NCBI RefSeq assembly: GCF_022655055.1
Contig: NZ_CP093384.1
Location: forward strand, 372,001 to 436,000
Direction: 5' to 3'
DNA: 64,000 nt
Source of the DNA: Vagococcus sp. CY52-2
GTDB lineage: Bacteria > Bacillota > Bacilli > Lactobacillales > Vagococcaceae
The position numbers and the translations under genes are program-made. Below are positions 34,277 through 43,534 of the stretch, piece by piece. The notes under the pieces are model-generated. The model was given only the letters and a program-made list of their open reading frames with translations, did not search any database and was not told the DNA's origin. The first letter of the stretch is position 1, and each line of letters opens with the position of its first letter.

Positions 34277-34568
34277 AATAAGCTACTAGGAGTTTTTGTA
34301 AGTAAGTGTTAATGGCTAGTTTAATATGTTTATGTATAAAAATAAAGTAGATAATGTCTTCAACTAACGTAAATAGAAATGAAAGTATTCAGTAATTTTT
34401 ATTGTTGAAATATAAATTCATAGTATAATAAGAACTAATTATGATAAGATGACCTTTAACTAAGGAATATTATCATAATTAGTTTTTTTATTAAACGAGA
34501 TGATATTTTTTATCAAAAATAGCTTATGATACAATAGAACGAAATGAAAAAATGAGGGGATGGAGACT
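34277..34568 (+). other. Intergenic region before folD with promoter and terminator-like hairpin
   Basis: TTGTTG (34402-34407), 16 bp, TATAAT (34424-34429) makes a strong promoter. A perfect 15-bp stem (AACTAATTATGATAA 34433-34447 with 34470-34484) with a 22-nt loop and following T-run begins only a few bases after the expected start site. Transcripts from it may therefore end after about 50 nt. A second -10-like TACAAT (34530-34535) could drive folD. No open frame of interest was seen. Confidence 0.55.
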
Positions 34569-35432
34569 ATGACAGTAATTTTAGACGGGAAAGCATTAGC
34601 AAATAAAATGCAAGAAGATTTAGCCAATGAAGTGGCAGAATGGAAAACTAAAGGTTATCGTATACCAACACTTGTGGTCATTTTAATCGGAGAAGATAGT
34701 GCAAGTAAGGTATATGTTAAAAATAAAGAGAAATCAGCACAAAAAATAGGATTTAATTCAATTGTGAGACGATTAGATACAACGATTAAAGAAGAAGATC
34801 TTTTATCAATTATTGAATCATACAATCAAGATGATTCAGTAGATGGTATTTTAGTTCAACTACCGCTACCAAAACATATAGATGAAGAAAAAGTATTATT
34901 AGCCATTGATCCTAGAAAGGATGTGGATGGTTTCCATCCTTTAAATGTTGGAAAATTATTTGTAGGAGATCCAGACATGCATCCATGTACTCCATATGGC
35001 ATTATTACTTTGTTAAAAGAGCATAATGTTCAACTTGCTGGGAAAAAAGTTGTGATTATTGGTCGAAGTAATATCGTCGGTAAACCATTGATGCATATGA
35101 TGTTGAATGAAGATGCGACTGTGACAATTGCTCATTCAAAAACAAAAAATTTGAAGGATGAAACGCTAACGGCAGACGTGTTGGTAGCTGCAATTGGACA
35201 AGCTGAATTTATCACATCAGATTATGTGAAAGAAGGAGCTGTTGTGGTTGATGTTGGAATGAATCGTAATAGTGAGGGCAAATTAGTTGGAGATGTTGAT
35301 TACCAAGATGTATTGCCAAAAGTTAGTGCCATCACACCTGTTCCAGGAGGCGTTGGACCAATGACTATAACAATGTTAATGGAGCAAACCATGAACCAGG
35401 GAAGAAAGTATTGTGGTGAAGAAAAAGAATGA
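34569..35432 (+). CDS. folD: Bifunctional methylenetetrahydrofolate dehydrogenase/cyclohydrolase
   Basis: This 287-aa FolD interconverts 5,10-methylene- and 10-formyl-tetrahydrofolate. The catalytic YVKNK motif is at about residues 49-53 and the NADP-binding IIGRSNIVGKP near 160. The C-terminal ITPVPGGVGPMT is intact. I prefer ATG 34569 over 34560 because GAGGGG lies 8-9 nt before it. It overlaps xseA by four bases, opening a long operon to recN. Confidence 0.96.
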   Translation: MTVILDGKALANKMQEDLANEVAEWKTKGYRIPTLVVILIGEDSASKVYVKNKEKSAQKIGFNSIVRRLDTTIKEEDLLSIIESYNQDDSVDGILVQLPLPKHIDEEKVLLAIDPRKDVDGFHPLNVGKLFVGDPDMHPCTPYGIITLLKEHNVQLAGKKVVIIGRSNIVGKPLMHMMLNEDATVTIAHSKTKNLKDETLTADVLVAAIGQAEFITSDYVKEGAVVVDVGMNRNSEGKLVGDVDYQDVLPKVSAITPVPGGVGPMTITMLMEQTMNQGRKYCGEEKE

Positions 35433-36778
35433 CGGGAAAAAATTATTTAACAGTAACAGCCTTAACAAGGTATTTAAAACGAAAATTTGAAGCAGATCCT
35501 TATTTGGAGAAAGTTTATTTAACTGGAGAAGTATCAAATTTTAGACCTAGAGCAAACAGTCATCAATATTTTAGCTTGAAGGATGAAAAAGCTAAATTAT
35601 CTGCGGTGATGTTTAAAGGTGCTTATCAAAAATTAAAATTTCAACCAGAAGAAGGCATGAAAGTTTTAGTAGTTGGTCGAATTTCGCTTTATGAAGCATC
35701 AGGAAATTATCAAATTTATATTGATCATATAGAACCAGATGGTGTAGGAGCGCTTTATCAAGCTTATGAACAGCTTAAAAATTCGCTAAATCAAGAAGGG
35801 CTATTTAAAGAAAGTCATAAACAACCATTAGTTAAATATCCTAAACGCATTGCTGTTGTCACTAGTCCTAGTGGCGCGGTAATTAAAGATATTATCACAA
35901 CTATTCAAAGACGTTATCCGATTGCACAACTCGTTTTATTTCCAACAAAAGTTCAAGGAGACGATGCCTCTAAAGAAATTGCTCAACGGATTAGAGAAAT
36001 TAATGAGATAGGAAGTTTTGATACCATGATTGTTGGTCGTGGTGGTGGTTCTATTGAGGATTTATGGTCTTTTAATACGGAGGAAGTTGTAAGAGCGGTA
36101 TTCGAATCCAGAACGCCTGTTATTTCATCTGTCGGGCATGAAACAGATACGACACTGACTGATTTAGTGGCCGATGTTAGAGCGGCAACACCTACTGCAG
36201 CTGCAGAATTAGCAGTTCCAGTATTAAAAGAAGAGTTAATAAAAATTCGTGAAAAACAAATGCGTTTATACAATGCATTAAATAATCAGTTGAAACATAA
36301 ACGGGCTAACTATGATAAATTGAGTCAGTCAGTGATGTTTAAGCAACCGAATAGATTATACGAAGCCTTTTACTTACAATTAGATGGTTTAGACAGACGT
36401 TTGAAACAAACCATTATAAATACATTGCATGAAAAACAAACGCAGTGGCAAAAGCAATCTGAAAAATTAATGCTTAAAAATCCTTCAGAACAAATAAAAA
36501 GACGTCATCAAGAGCTTACTTTTTTTGAGCAATCACTTAATCGTTCGATGCAACAGCTGTTACTTAATAAAGAAAAGCATTTTTATCAAGCTACTGAATC
36601 ACTTGATTTATTAAGTCCTTTAAAAACAATGAGCAGAGGATATAGTTATGTTACGAAACAACAACATATTGTAAAAAGCGTATCAGATGTTAAAATTGAA
36701 GATGAAGTGACGTTAAATGTATCAGATGGTAAAATAATAACAATTGTAAAAGAAATAGAAAGCGATGGGATGATATGA
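35429..36778 (+). CDS. xseA: Exodeoxyribonuclease VII large subunit
   Basis: This 449-aa subunit of the single-strand DNA exonuclease has an N-terminal OB-fold (about 1-105; VYLTGEVSNFRPRANSHQYF) and the catalytic domain with VGRGGGSIEDLWSFN and SSVGHETDTTLTD. The C-terminal half is a long coiled coil. ATGA overlaps on both sides show translational coupling to folD and xseB. Confidence 0.97.
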   Translation: MTGKNYLTVTALTRYLKRKFEADPYLEKVYLTGEVSNFRPRANSHQYFSLKDEKAKLSAVMFKGAYQKLKFQPEEGMKVLVVGRISLYEASGNYQIYIDHIEPDGVGALYQAYEQLKNSLNQEGLFKESHKQPLVKYPKRIAVVTSPSGAVIKDIITTIQRRYPIAQLVLFPTKVQGDDASKEIAQRIREINEIGSFDTMIVGRGGGSIEDLWSFNTEEVVRAVFESRTPVISSVGHETDTTLTDLVADVRAATPTAAAELAVPVLKEELIKIREKQMRLYNALNNQLKHKRANYDKLSQSVMFKQPNRLYEAFYLQLDGLDRRLKQTIINTLHEKQTQWQKQSEKLMLKNPSEQIKRRHQELTFFEQSLNRSMQQLLLNKEKHFYQATESLDLLSPLKTMSRGYSYVTKQQHIVKSVSDVKIEDEVTLNVSDGKIITIVKEIESDGMI

Positions 36779-37002
36779 CCAAAGAAAAACAAACATTTGA
36801 AGAATCAATGGAAGAGTTAGAAACGATTATTAAAGGGCTTGAATCAGGGGATGTTCCGTTAGAAATAGCTTTAGAAAAATTTCAACGTGGTGTAGAATTA
36901 AGTAAGCAGTGTCAAGAAACATTAGCTAATGCCGAAAAGACCTTAACAAAAGTCATGAGTCAAGATGGTCAAGAAATAGAGTTTGAAGCTAAAGGAGAGT
37001 AA
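36775..37002 (+). CDS. xseB: Exodeoxyribonuclease VII small subunit
   Basis: This 75-aa helical subunit has the family pattern FEESMEELETIIKGLESGDVPLE. It binds the XseA coiled coil. Coupled to xseA by ATGA. Confidence 0.96.
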   Translation: MTKEKQTFEESMEELETIIKGLESGDVPLEIALEKFQRGVELSKQCQETLANAEKTLTKVMSQDGQEIEFEAKGE

Positions 37003-37004
37003 TG

Positions 37005-37904
37005 ATGACAAATTATTCTGATTTTGTCGCAATGAATGCACCAAAGATTGAACAAAGTATTTGTGAATTTATTCGGGAAGAAACGATTGGAGAAGAATTA
37101 ACTAAATCAATGATTTATTCTATTAAAGCGGGTGGAAAAAAATTTCGTCCACTTCTTTTTTTAGCAACGTTAGATTTATTTGATTACTCTATTACACAGT
37201 CTGAATATGATGTGGCAAGTTCACTTGAAATGATTCATACCTATTCGTTGATTCATGATGATTTGCCAGCGATGGATGATGATGACTTACGTCGTGGAAT
37301 GCCAACAAATCATATTGAATTTGGAGAAGCGTTAGCTATTTTAGCAGGAGATGGGTTGTTAACTGAAGCGTTTCACTTATTATCTTTGGCTGATATTGAG
37401 TCTGAAAAGCTAGTTAAAATCATGGAGATATTATCAGCTAGTGCTGGTACAAAAGGAATGATTGCAGGACAAGTAGAAGATATACAGGCTGAGAATAAAC
37501 CAGTTTCTTTGGAAGAGTTGCAGAAAATTCATGAGAAAAAAACAGGAGCATTAATAAAAAGTGCTGTCGAAATGGCGTGTATTATAGCGGATGTTAATAT
37601 CTTTGTTCAGGATAAACTAGAACAGTATGCAACTGCTTTAGGGATTGCATTTCAAATTCGTGATGATTTACTTGATGTTATTGGGGATGAAGCATTAATC
37701 GGTAAACACACTGGTAGTGATGAAAAGTTAAATAAATCAACTTATGTATCCCTATTGGGATTATCTGGTGCTAGAAAAGCTTTTTATGAGAAATGTGATG
37801 AGGCAAAAGAAGCGTTGAATCAAGTCAAATTAGAGTTAAAACGCCCAATAATTGATTTGACAATATTAGATGAAATACTAAAAGAATTGAAGGAAATAGA
37901 ATGA
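37005..37904 (+). CDS. ispA: Polyprenyl (farnesyl/geranyl) diphosphate synthase
   Basis: This 299-aa trans-prenyltransferase has the first aspartate-rich motif DDLPAMDDDD (about residues 85-94) and the second RDDLLD (about 220-225). It makes farnesyl diphosphate, the precursor of undecaprenyl phosphate used by MraY and MurG downstream. Two adjacent ATGs (37002, 37005) are possible; AAAGGAG favours the second. dxs, which follows ispA in Bacillus, is absent, consistent with a mevalonate-using lactic-acid bacterium. Confidence 0.94.
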   Translation: MTNYSDFVAMNAPKIEQSICEFIREETIGEELTKSMIYSIKAGGKKFRPLLFLATLDLFDYSITQSEYDVASSLEMIHTYSLIHDDLPAMDDDDLRRGMPTNHIEFGEALAILAGDGLLTEAFHLLSLADIESEKLVKIMEILSASAGTKGMIAGQVEDIQAENKPVSLEELQKIHEKKTGALIKSAVEMACIIADVNIFVQDKLEQYATALGIAFQIRDDLLDVIGDEALIGKHTGSDEKLNKSTYVSLLGLSGARKAFYEKCDEAKEALNQVKLELKRPIIDLTILDEILKELKEIE

Positions 37905-38728
37905 AAGAAAAAGTAGGAAAAGAACGTGTTGATGTTCTTTTAGTGCAACAAGGACTGTGTGAAACAAGAGAAAAAGCAAAACGGACAGTCATGGCTGGTT
38001 TAGTTTGTGATGAAAAAAATATTCGTTATGACAAGCCTGGAGAAAAAATTCCGATTGCAACTGAACTTAGATTAAAAGGACAAGTAATGAAATATGTGTC
38101 TCGTGGTGGTTTGAAATTAGAAAAAGCAATTGAAGTATTTAATATTGATTTTTCAAACCGAACCTTATTGGATATTGGGTCATCAACTGGAGGATTTACT
38201 GATGTTGCCTTACAAAATGGGGCGATGATGAGTTACGCTTTGGACGTCGGCTCTAATCAACTTGCATGGAAATTAAGACAAGATGAACGTGTTGAAGTCA
38301 TGGAAAAAACGAATTTTAGATATGCTAAGTTATCGGATTTTAAATTAGGTCAACCAAATATTGCCACAATTGATGTTTCGTTTATTTCATTAAAATTGAT
38401 TATTCCAGTCTTACGAAACATCATTTCGGAAGATGGAGAAGTTGTGGCATTGATTAAACCACAATTTGAAGCAGGAAAAGAACAAGTGGGAAAAAAGGGA
38501 ATTGTTCGAGATAAAAAAGTGCATATGGATGTATTAAATAAAATGATTAGTATGATGACGGAATCTCAATTTGACGTAGTGAAGTTAGACTATTCTCCAA
38601 TTACTGGTGGGGAAGGGAATATAGAGTTTCTTGCTTACTTAAGACCTTGCCAAACAACCGGAAATTATTTGGGACGTGAAATAATAGAAGAGTTAGTAGA
38701 AAGAGCCCACAATCACTTGAATGAATAA
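37901..38728 (+). CDS. tlyA: TlyA-family rRNA methyltransferase
   Basis: This 275-aa protein has an N-terminal S4 RNA-binding domain (RVDVLLVQQGLCETREKAKR) and a FtsJ-like methyltransferase domain with LLDIGSSTGGFTDVAL and LIKPQFEAG. The family 2'-O-methylates ribosomal RNA or acts as a haemolysin-like protein. Position between ispA and argR matches Bacillus yqxC. The start overlaps ispA by ATGA. Confidence 0.93.
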   Translation: MKEKVGKERVDVLLVQQGLCETREKAKRTVMAGLVCDEKNIRYDKPGEKIPIATELRLKGQVMKYVSRGGLKLEKAIEVFNIDFSNRTLLDIGSSTGGFTDVALQNGAMMSYALDVGSNQLAWKLRQDERVEVMEKTNFRYAKLSDFKLGQPNIATIDVSFISLKLIIPVLRNIISEDGEVVALIKPQFEAGKEQVGKKGIVRDKKVHMDVLNKMISMMTESQFDVVKLDYSPITGGEGNIEFLAYLRPCQTTGNYLGREIIEELVERAHNHLNE

Positions 38729-38745
38729 GAGAGGTCAGGCTGAGT

Positions 38746-39192
38746 ATGAGAAAATCCGAACGACAAAAACTAATAAAAAAAATAATATTTGAAGAAAATG
38801 TTGGGAAACAAGAAGAGTTAGTTATAATGTTAAAAGATCGGGGTATACCTGTCACACAAGCAACTGTATCAAGGGACATTAAAGAATTAAATTTAATTAA
38901 ACAAGTTGATGAAAATGGGGTTTTTAAATATTTTTTACCTAAAAATGACACAGCTGAAAAGCGTCGTTTAGAAAAAATGATGGGAACATCATTTATCAGT
39001 ATTGATACGATGGACAATTTAGTGAATCTTCAATTAGAGCCTGGAGTTGGGGTGATTATTGGTAAGTTAGTCGAATTTGTTTATGAAGAAAGTTTATTTA
39101 CTGTTGTATCTAACGATGATAAATTACTCATTATTACGCGAACCCATGAACAAGCGCGTATGTTAGAAAGAGAAATTTTATCTATGACATAA
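38746..39192 (+). CDS. argR: Arginine repressor ArgR/AhrC
   Basis: This 148-aa regulator has a winged-helix N-terminus (about residues 1-70, VTQATVSRDIKELNLIK) and a C-terminal arginine-binding hexamerisation domain (about 80-148). The conserved tlyA-argR-recN order suggests this is the housekeeping copy. Whether it controls anything in the window is not visible. Confidence 0.95.
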   Translation: MRKSERQKLIKKIIFEENVGKQEELVIMLKDRGIPVTQATVSRDIKELNLIKQVDENGVFKYFLPKNDTAEKRRLEKMMGTSFISIDTMDNLVNLQLEPGVGVIIGKLVEFVYEESLFTVVSNDDKLLIITRTHEQARMLEREILSMT

Positions 39193-39208
39193 TGGAGTGA
39201 TGACTGAT

Positions 39209-40885
39209 ATGATTCAAGAGTTAACAGTTCAGGATTTTGCGATTATTTCTAATTTAACAATTCCTTTTCGAGAAGGTATGACCGTCTTAACAGGTGAAAC
39301 TGGCGCGGGAAAATCAATTATTATTGATGCAATGGGACTTATTGCTGGTGGTAGAGGATCAATTGATTATATACGAGATGGGGCAGAAAAGTGTCGTATT
39401 GAAGGGTCTTTTTTTGTGTCAGATAATGAAGATGTAGCAACTTTTTTAGAAAAAAATGGAATAGAGCCATCAGATGGACAATTGGTGATACAGCGTGAAA
39501 TTTATCGTACTGGACGAAATAATTGTCGCATTAACGGACAACTTGTTACTACAAAAATATTACGAGAAATAGGACCATATATAGTAGATATTCATGGTCA
39601 AAATGAACATCAAGAATTAATGCATGTTTCTAATCATTTGCATTTATTAGATCAATATGGCATGAAACAATTAGGTAATGAATTAACAGTTTATCAAGAA
39701 AAATTTAAGAACTACATGTCTCTTAAAGAGCACGTCAACCATTTATTAAATAATGAAAAAGAATTTGCTCAACGAATGGATATGTTAACGTTTCAGTATA
39801 AAGAAATAGAATCCGCACAGTTGACGGATGGAGAAGAAGAAACATTAATTGAAGAACGACGTAAATTAATGAATTTCCAAAAAATTATGGATTCATTAAA
39901 GAAAACCTATCAATATTTAGATAATGAAGAATTAAATGCTGTCACATTAAGTGGTGCTGCGATGACTGAAATGGAACAAATAGAAACGATTGATGAGGAG
40001 TATTCTGAAACAACAGAACTATTAAGAACAGCTTATTATTCCTTGCAAGAAGCAACCGGGAGAGTTAGTAGTTCTTTGGAGCAGCTAGAGATGGATGATG
40101 AGCGACTGATTGTCATTGAAAATAGACTAGATGTCATTAGACAGTTGAAAAGAAAATATGGTGATAGCGTTGGTGAAATATTAGAATACTTTAAAGGTAT
40201 ATCAGAGGAATTGTCGGAAGAATTAGGAAATACAACGGATGTTAATAAATTAACAGAGAAATTAGAACAGGACAAAAATGAGTTAAATAAATTAGCTAAA
40301 AATATTAGTCAAATACGTCGTAGTGTTGCAAACGTATTAGAAAAAAATATCATGAAACAATTAGCGAGCCTTTACATGGAACAAGCAATCTTTAAAGTTG
40401 ATTTTATAGAGACTGAATTAACAATAAATGGACTAGATAAAATTGAATTTTATTTATCTACTAATGTTGGTGAATCTCCTAAGCCATTAACAAAAATTGT
40501 TTCAGGTGGAGAATTATCTCGTATTATGTTGGCTTTAAAAACTATTTTTTCTGCCACACAATCAGTGACAAGTATTGTATTTGATGAGGTAGATACGGGC
40601 GTTAGTGGAAGAGTAGCTCAAGCAATTGCTGAAAAAATTCATCAAATAGGAAAATATTCGCAAGTTCTTTGTATTACCCATTTGCCACAAGTTGCAGCTA
40701 TTGCCGATACGCAATATTTTATTAGAAAAGTAGTTAAGGATAATCGTACGCAAACAATCGTTAATGAATTAACAAAAACCGAAAGGGTCAATGAAATAGC
40801 AAGAATGTTATCTGGTGCAGATGTTACTGAGTTAACCAAAGAGCATGCTAAGGAATTATTAGCTTTAGCAAAAAAAGGCCACTAA
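39209..40885 (+). CDS. recN: DNA repair protein RecN
   Basis: This 558-aa SMC-like protein acts early in double-strand-break repair. Walker A GETGAGKS is at residues 29-36. A long coiled-coil middle and the C-terminal signature IVSGGELSRIMLALK with Walker B IVFDEVDTGVSG are complete. I start at ATG 39209 (MIQELTVQDFAI), which matches family starts; the frame extends four codons to a GTG inside the ribosome site. Confidence 0.97.
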   Translation: MIQELTVQDFAIISNLTIPFREGMTVLTGETGAGKSIIIDAMGLIAGGRGSIDYIRDGAEKCRIEGSFFVSDNEDVATFLEKNGIEPSDGQLVIQREIYRTGRNNCRINGQLVTTKILREIGPYIVDIHGQNEHQELMHVSNHLHLLDQYGMKQLGNELTVYQEKFKNYMSLKEHVNHLLNNEKEFAQRMDMLTFQYKEIESAQLTDGEEETLIEERRKLMNFQKIMDSLKKTYQYLDNEELNAVTLSGAAMTEMEQIETIDEEYSETTELLRTAYYSLQEATGRVSSSLEQLEMDDERLIVIENRLDVIRQLKRKYGDSVGEILEYFKGISEELSEELGNTTDVNKLTEKLEQDKNELNKLAKNISQIRRSVANVLEKNIMKQLASLYMEQAIFKVDFIETELTINGLDKIEFYLSTNVGESPKPLTKIVSGGELSRIMLALKTIFSATQSVTSIVFDEVDTGVSGRVAQAIAEKIHQIGKYSQVLCITHLPQVAAIADTQYFIRKVVKDNRTQTIVNELTKTERVNEIARMLSGADVTELTKEHAKELLALAKKGH

Positions 40886-40912
40886 CTGATTAAATGTTAG
40901 TGGTCTTTTTTA
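40877..40912. terminator. recN terminator
   Basis: A 10-bp stem (40877-40886 with 40896-40905, one G-T pair) is followed by TTTTTT. It also lies at the end of the convergent DUF4044 gene. Confidence 0.85.
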
Positions 40913-40913
40913 G

Positions 40914-41033
40914 TTAAATAATTCCTAAGGCTGCTAAAGAGGTTAAAACTAAGCCGCCAATTGTTACAATAAGCATAATCCATATTACAACTTTAGTTAT
41001 TTTATTAAATGTTGATTGTGGTTTTTTATCCAT
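40914..41033 (-). CDS. DUF4044 family small membrane protein
   Basis: This 39-codon gene encodes MDKKPQSTFNKITKVVIW followed by one hydrophobic segment (about residues 15-38, MLIVTIGGLVLTSLAALG). The basic N-terminus ending in ITKVVxW and the single helix match DUF4044, a very small membrane protein found near the dcw cluster in Lactobacillales; its function is unknown. GGAGTG lies 9 nt before the ATG on the minus strand. It is convergent with recN. Confidence 0.8.
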   Translation of the reverse strand: MDKKPQSTFNKITKVVIWIMLIVTIGGLVLTSLAALGII

Positions 41034-41202
41034 TATGTTGTATTCACTCCAATATTATAGTTATTATGCTATATTTTACAATGAGATTTATAAAAATAGC
41101 AAGAAAATCAATAAAATGTAAAAAAATGCTTAAATAAATTGAAAGACAGCAGAGTAATGCTTATAATAGAATTAATTAAATGTCTACGAAGGGATAAAAA
41201 GA

Positions 41203-41577
41203 ATGCCAAATTTTACAGTTGCACTATTTTTTTGGTACTTATTTCCAGTTATAGTGATTATTGCAAGTAATTTACTTGTAAAAAAAACAAATATTGATAA
41301 AAAGTATGGTATAAAAACACCGGATATAGCAACACCGTTCTTTTTTATAGGGCTTCACTTTGTATCCGTAGGAACGTTAGGTAAAAGCTTTTTAGCATAT
41401 GTCTTTTTAATGATTTTTTTCATAGGGATGATTGTTGCAATTATGCTTGCTTATTATTTTCATGATATCAATTATCGACGCTATTTTAAGATTTTGTGGC
41501 GGATTGCTTTTTTAGTAACATTAATGATTTATGTTGTTTTGATTATCGGTAGTATTATTTTATTTTTAAAACGTTAG
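41203..41577 (+). CDS. DUF3397 family membrane protein
   Basis: This 124-aa protein has four hydrophobic segments (about residues 5-25, 45-63, 65-88 and 95-120), with the charged motif KKYGIKTPDIATPF between the first two. It fits DUF3397, found just upstream of mraZ in Lactobacillales and of unknown function. It has its own terminator, so it is probably not part of the mraZ transcript. Confidence 0.85.
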   Translation: MPNFTVALFFWYLFPVIVIIASNLLVKKTNIDKKYGIKTPDIATPFFFIGLHFVSVGTLGKSFLAYVFLMIFFIGMIVAIMLAYYFHDINYRRYFKILWRIAFLVTLMIYVVLIIGSIILFLKR

Positions 41578-41580
41578 TAT

Positions 41581-41610
41581 GCATCTTCTATTAGGTAGAA
41601 GATGCTTTTT
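41581..41610 (+). terminator. Terminator between the DUF3397 gene and mraZ
   Basis: A perfect 10-bp stem (GCATCTTCTA 41581-41590 with 41596-41605), loop TTAGG, is followed by five T. Confidence 0.9.
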
Positions 41611-41655
41611 GATAATTATTTAAAATCTATGATAAATTATAATTTTTTTTATAAG

Positions 41656-41688
41656 AATGTGGTAGAAAGTGGGGTAATGTGGTAGACT
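41656..41688 (+). promoter_or_regulatory. MraZ operator: three 10-bp direct repeats at the dcw promoter
   Basis: AATGTGGTAG (41656), AAAGTGGGGT (41666) and AATGTGGTAG (41676) repeat at exactly 10-bp steps, as expected for MraZ, which binds arrays of GTGG/TGGG-type direct repeats before its own gene. A -10-like TAGACT (41683-41688) overlaps the last repeat. Confidence 0.8.
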
Positions 41689-41723
41689 GAAATTATTGAG
41701 TGGCGTTGTGAGGTGACCTAGTT

Positions 41724-42155
41724 ATGTTTATGGGAGAATTCCAGCATAATATTGACTCAAAAGGACGTCTAATCGTTCCCTCTAAATTAAGAGATTCTCT
41801 TGGTGAACGATTTATTGTTACCAGAGGAATGGATGGCTGTTTATTTGGTTATACACTAGAGTCTTGGTCTCGCCTAGAAGAGAGTATGAAAAACATGCCA
41901 CTTACTAAAAAAGATGCTAGGACATTCGTTCGATTTTTTTATTCCGCAGCAACAGAGTGTGAAATAGATAAGCAAGGACGTATTAATATTCCTATTAAAT
42001 TAAGACAATTTGCAGGATTAGAAAAACCTTGTATCATTATAGGGGTATCCGATAGAATCGAAATTTGGAGCGAAAATCGCTGGTTAGCATTTTCTAAAGA
42101 GGCTGAAGAAAATTTTGATGATATCGCAGAAAGCCTTATTGATTTTGGAATATAA
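41724..42155 (+). CDS. mraZ: Transcriptional regulator MraZ
   Basis: This 143-aa protein has two SpoVT-AbrB-type halves: [20 protein letters not shown] at the start and [19 protein letters not shown] in the second half. It is the first gene of the dcw cluster and usually represses it through the upstream repeats. GAGGTG precedes the ATG. Confidence 0.97.
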   Translation: MFMGEFQHNIDSKGRLIVPSKLRDSLGERFIVTRGMDGCLFGYTLESWSRLEESMKNMPLTKKDARTFVRFFYSAATECEIDKQGRINIPIKLRQFAGLEKPCIIIGVSDRIEIWSENRWLAFSKEAEENFDDIAESLIDFGI

Positions 42156-42174
42156 GTAAAAATGGAGAATGAAA

Positions 42175-43140
42175 ATGTCAGAAACATTTAAACATATTAC
42201 TGTTCTATTAAAAGAAACAGTAGATGGATTAAACATAAAATCAGATGGAATATATATAGATTGTACATTAGGTGGTGCTGGGCATAGTCAATATCTGTTG
42301 TCCCAGTTATCCAATAAAGGCCATTTGTATGCCTTTGATCAAGATGAACGTGCAATTGAACACGCTAAAAAATTTTTATTAGATGAAGTAGAACAAAATA
42401 AAGTAACGTTTGTTAAAAGTAATTTTCGTTATCTAAAAGAAAAAATGAATGAATTAGGTGTCCAACAAGTAGATGGAATTCTTTATGATTTGGGTGTGTC
42501 ATCACCTCAGTTAGATGAAGCAGAAAGAGGATTTAGCTACCATCAGGATGCACCATTAGATATGAGGATGGACCAAACAAATTATTTAACGGCTAAAGAA
42601 GTTGTAAATGAATATACTTATGAACAATTAGTTAAAATATTCTTTAGATATGGTGAAGAAAAATTTTCAAAACAAGTGGCTCGCTTGATTGAAAAACGAC
42701 GGATTGAAAAACCAATTGAAACAACGGGAGAGCTAGTTGAAATTATTAAAGAAGCTATACCAGCACCTGCTAGACGAAAAGGTGGACATCCAGCTAAACG
42801 TATTTTTCAAGCGATTCGTATTGAAGTAAATAGTGAGTTGGATGTTATTAGTGAAACACTTGAACAAGCCATTGATTTACTGAAACCAACTGGTCGAATT
42901 AGTGTCATCACATTTCATTCATTAGAAGATAAGCTAGTGAAAAACATTTTTAAGGAATACAGTACACCTCAAGACTTGCCACCTGGACTGCCTATTATAC
43001 CAATTGAATATCAACCTGATATAAAATTAATTAATAGAAAACCAATCGTGGCCTCAGATGAAGAGCTTGGGATGAATAATCGATCTCGTAGTGCTAAATT
43101 ACGTATTATCGAAAAAATAGCTCCTGAAAGGGTGGATTAA
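42175..43140 (+). CDS. rsmH: 16S rRNA (cytosine1402-N4)-methyltransferase
   Basis: This 321-aa enzyme (MraW) methylates C1402 in 16S rRNA. It shows [13 protein letters not shown], the SAM motif [14 protein letters not shown], and [18 protein letters not shown] (42164-42167) is 7 nt from ATG 42175 but adjacent to an ATG at 42169, so the later start is chosen. It ends directly before ftsL. Confidence 0.97.
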   Translation: MSETFKHITVLLKETVDGLNIKSDGIYIDCTLGGAGHSQYLLSQLSNKGHLYAFDQDERAIEHAKKFLLDEVEQNKVTFVKSNFRYLKEKMNELGVQQVDGILYDLGVSSPQLDEAERGFSYHQDAPLDMRMDQTNYLTAKEVVNEYTYEQLVKIFFRYGEEKFSKQVARLIEKRRIEKPIETTGELVEIIKEAIPAPARRKGGHPAKRIFQAIRIEVNSELDVISETLEQAIDLLKPTGRISVITFHSLEDKLVKNIFKEYSTPQDLPPGLPIIPIEYQPDIKLINRKPIVASDEELGMNNRSRSAKLRIIEKIAPERVD

Positions 43141-43141
43141 C

Positions 43142-43534
43142 ATGTCTCTGCCAGAAAAGCAAAGTCCATTTACATATAATGATTCTCCAGTTAACTCACC
43201 TGTTAGTAAGGAGAATAGTACATTGGAAGAAGTGCAACCCCCAATAATTCCACAGAGTAAATTGAAAAAAGTGACTAAATTAGAAAAGTTTATTTTCACT
43301 GTATTTATTGCAACATTTTTATGCTTGGCGGTTGCAACTATTCGAATGACAACCTATATTAACCGTGAGGAAGAAGCTATTTCTTCTCTTCAGGCAGATA
43401 GCAAACAGATGCAACAAGATATTGAAACTCTTGATCAAGAGAAAAATGAGTTGCAACGAACTGAACGTTTGAAAAAAATTGCCGAATCTGCTGGAATGCA
43501 AATGCGTGATGAGAATATAAGGAAAATAAAATGA
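43142..43534 (+). CDS. ftsL: Cell division protein FtsL
   Basis: This 130-aa bitopic membrane protein has a proline-rich cytoplasmic head, one transmembrane helix (about residues 50-70, FTVFIATFLCLAVATI) and a leucine-zipper-like coiled coil outside. It joins DivIB and DivIC at the septum. Its stop overlaps the PBP start (ATGATG). Confidence 0.93.
   Translation: MSLPEKQSPFTYNDSPVNSPVSKENSTLEEVQPPIIPQSKLKKVTKLEKFIFTVFIATFLCLAVATIRMTTYINREEEAISSLQADSKQMQQDIETLDQEKNELQRTERLKKIAESAGMQMRDENIRKIK

Noticed and set aside
35983-36273. Minus-strand frame inside xseA, and similar antisense frames in ftsZ, ileS and dhaK
   Set aside because: These are shadows of strongly coding plus-strand genes with no independent start signals.
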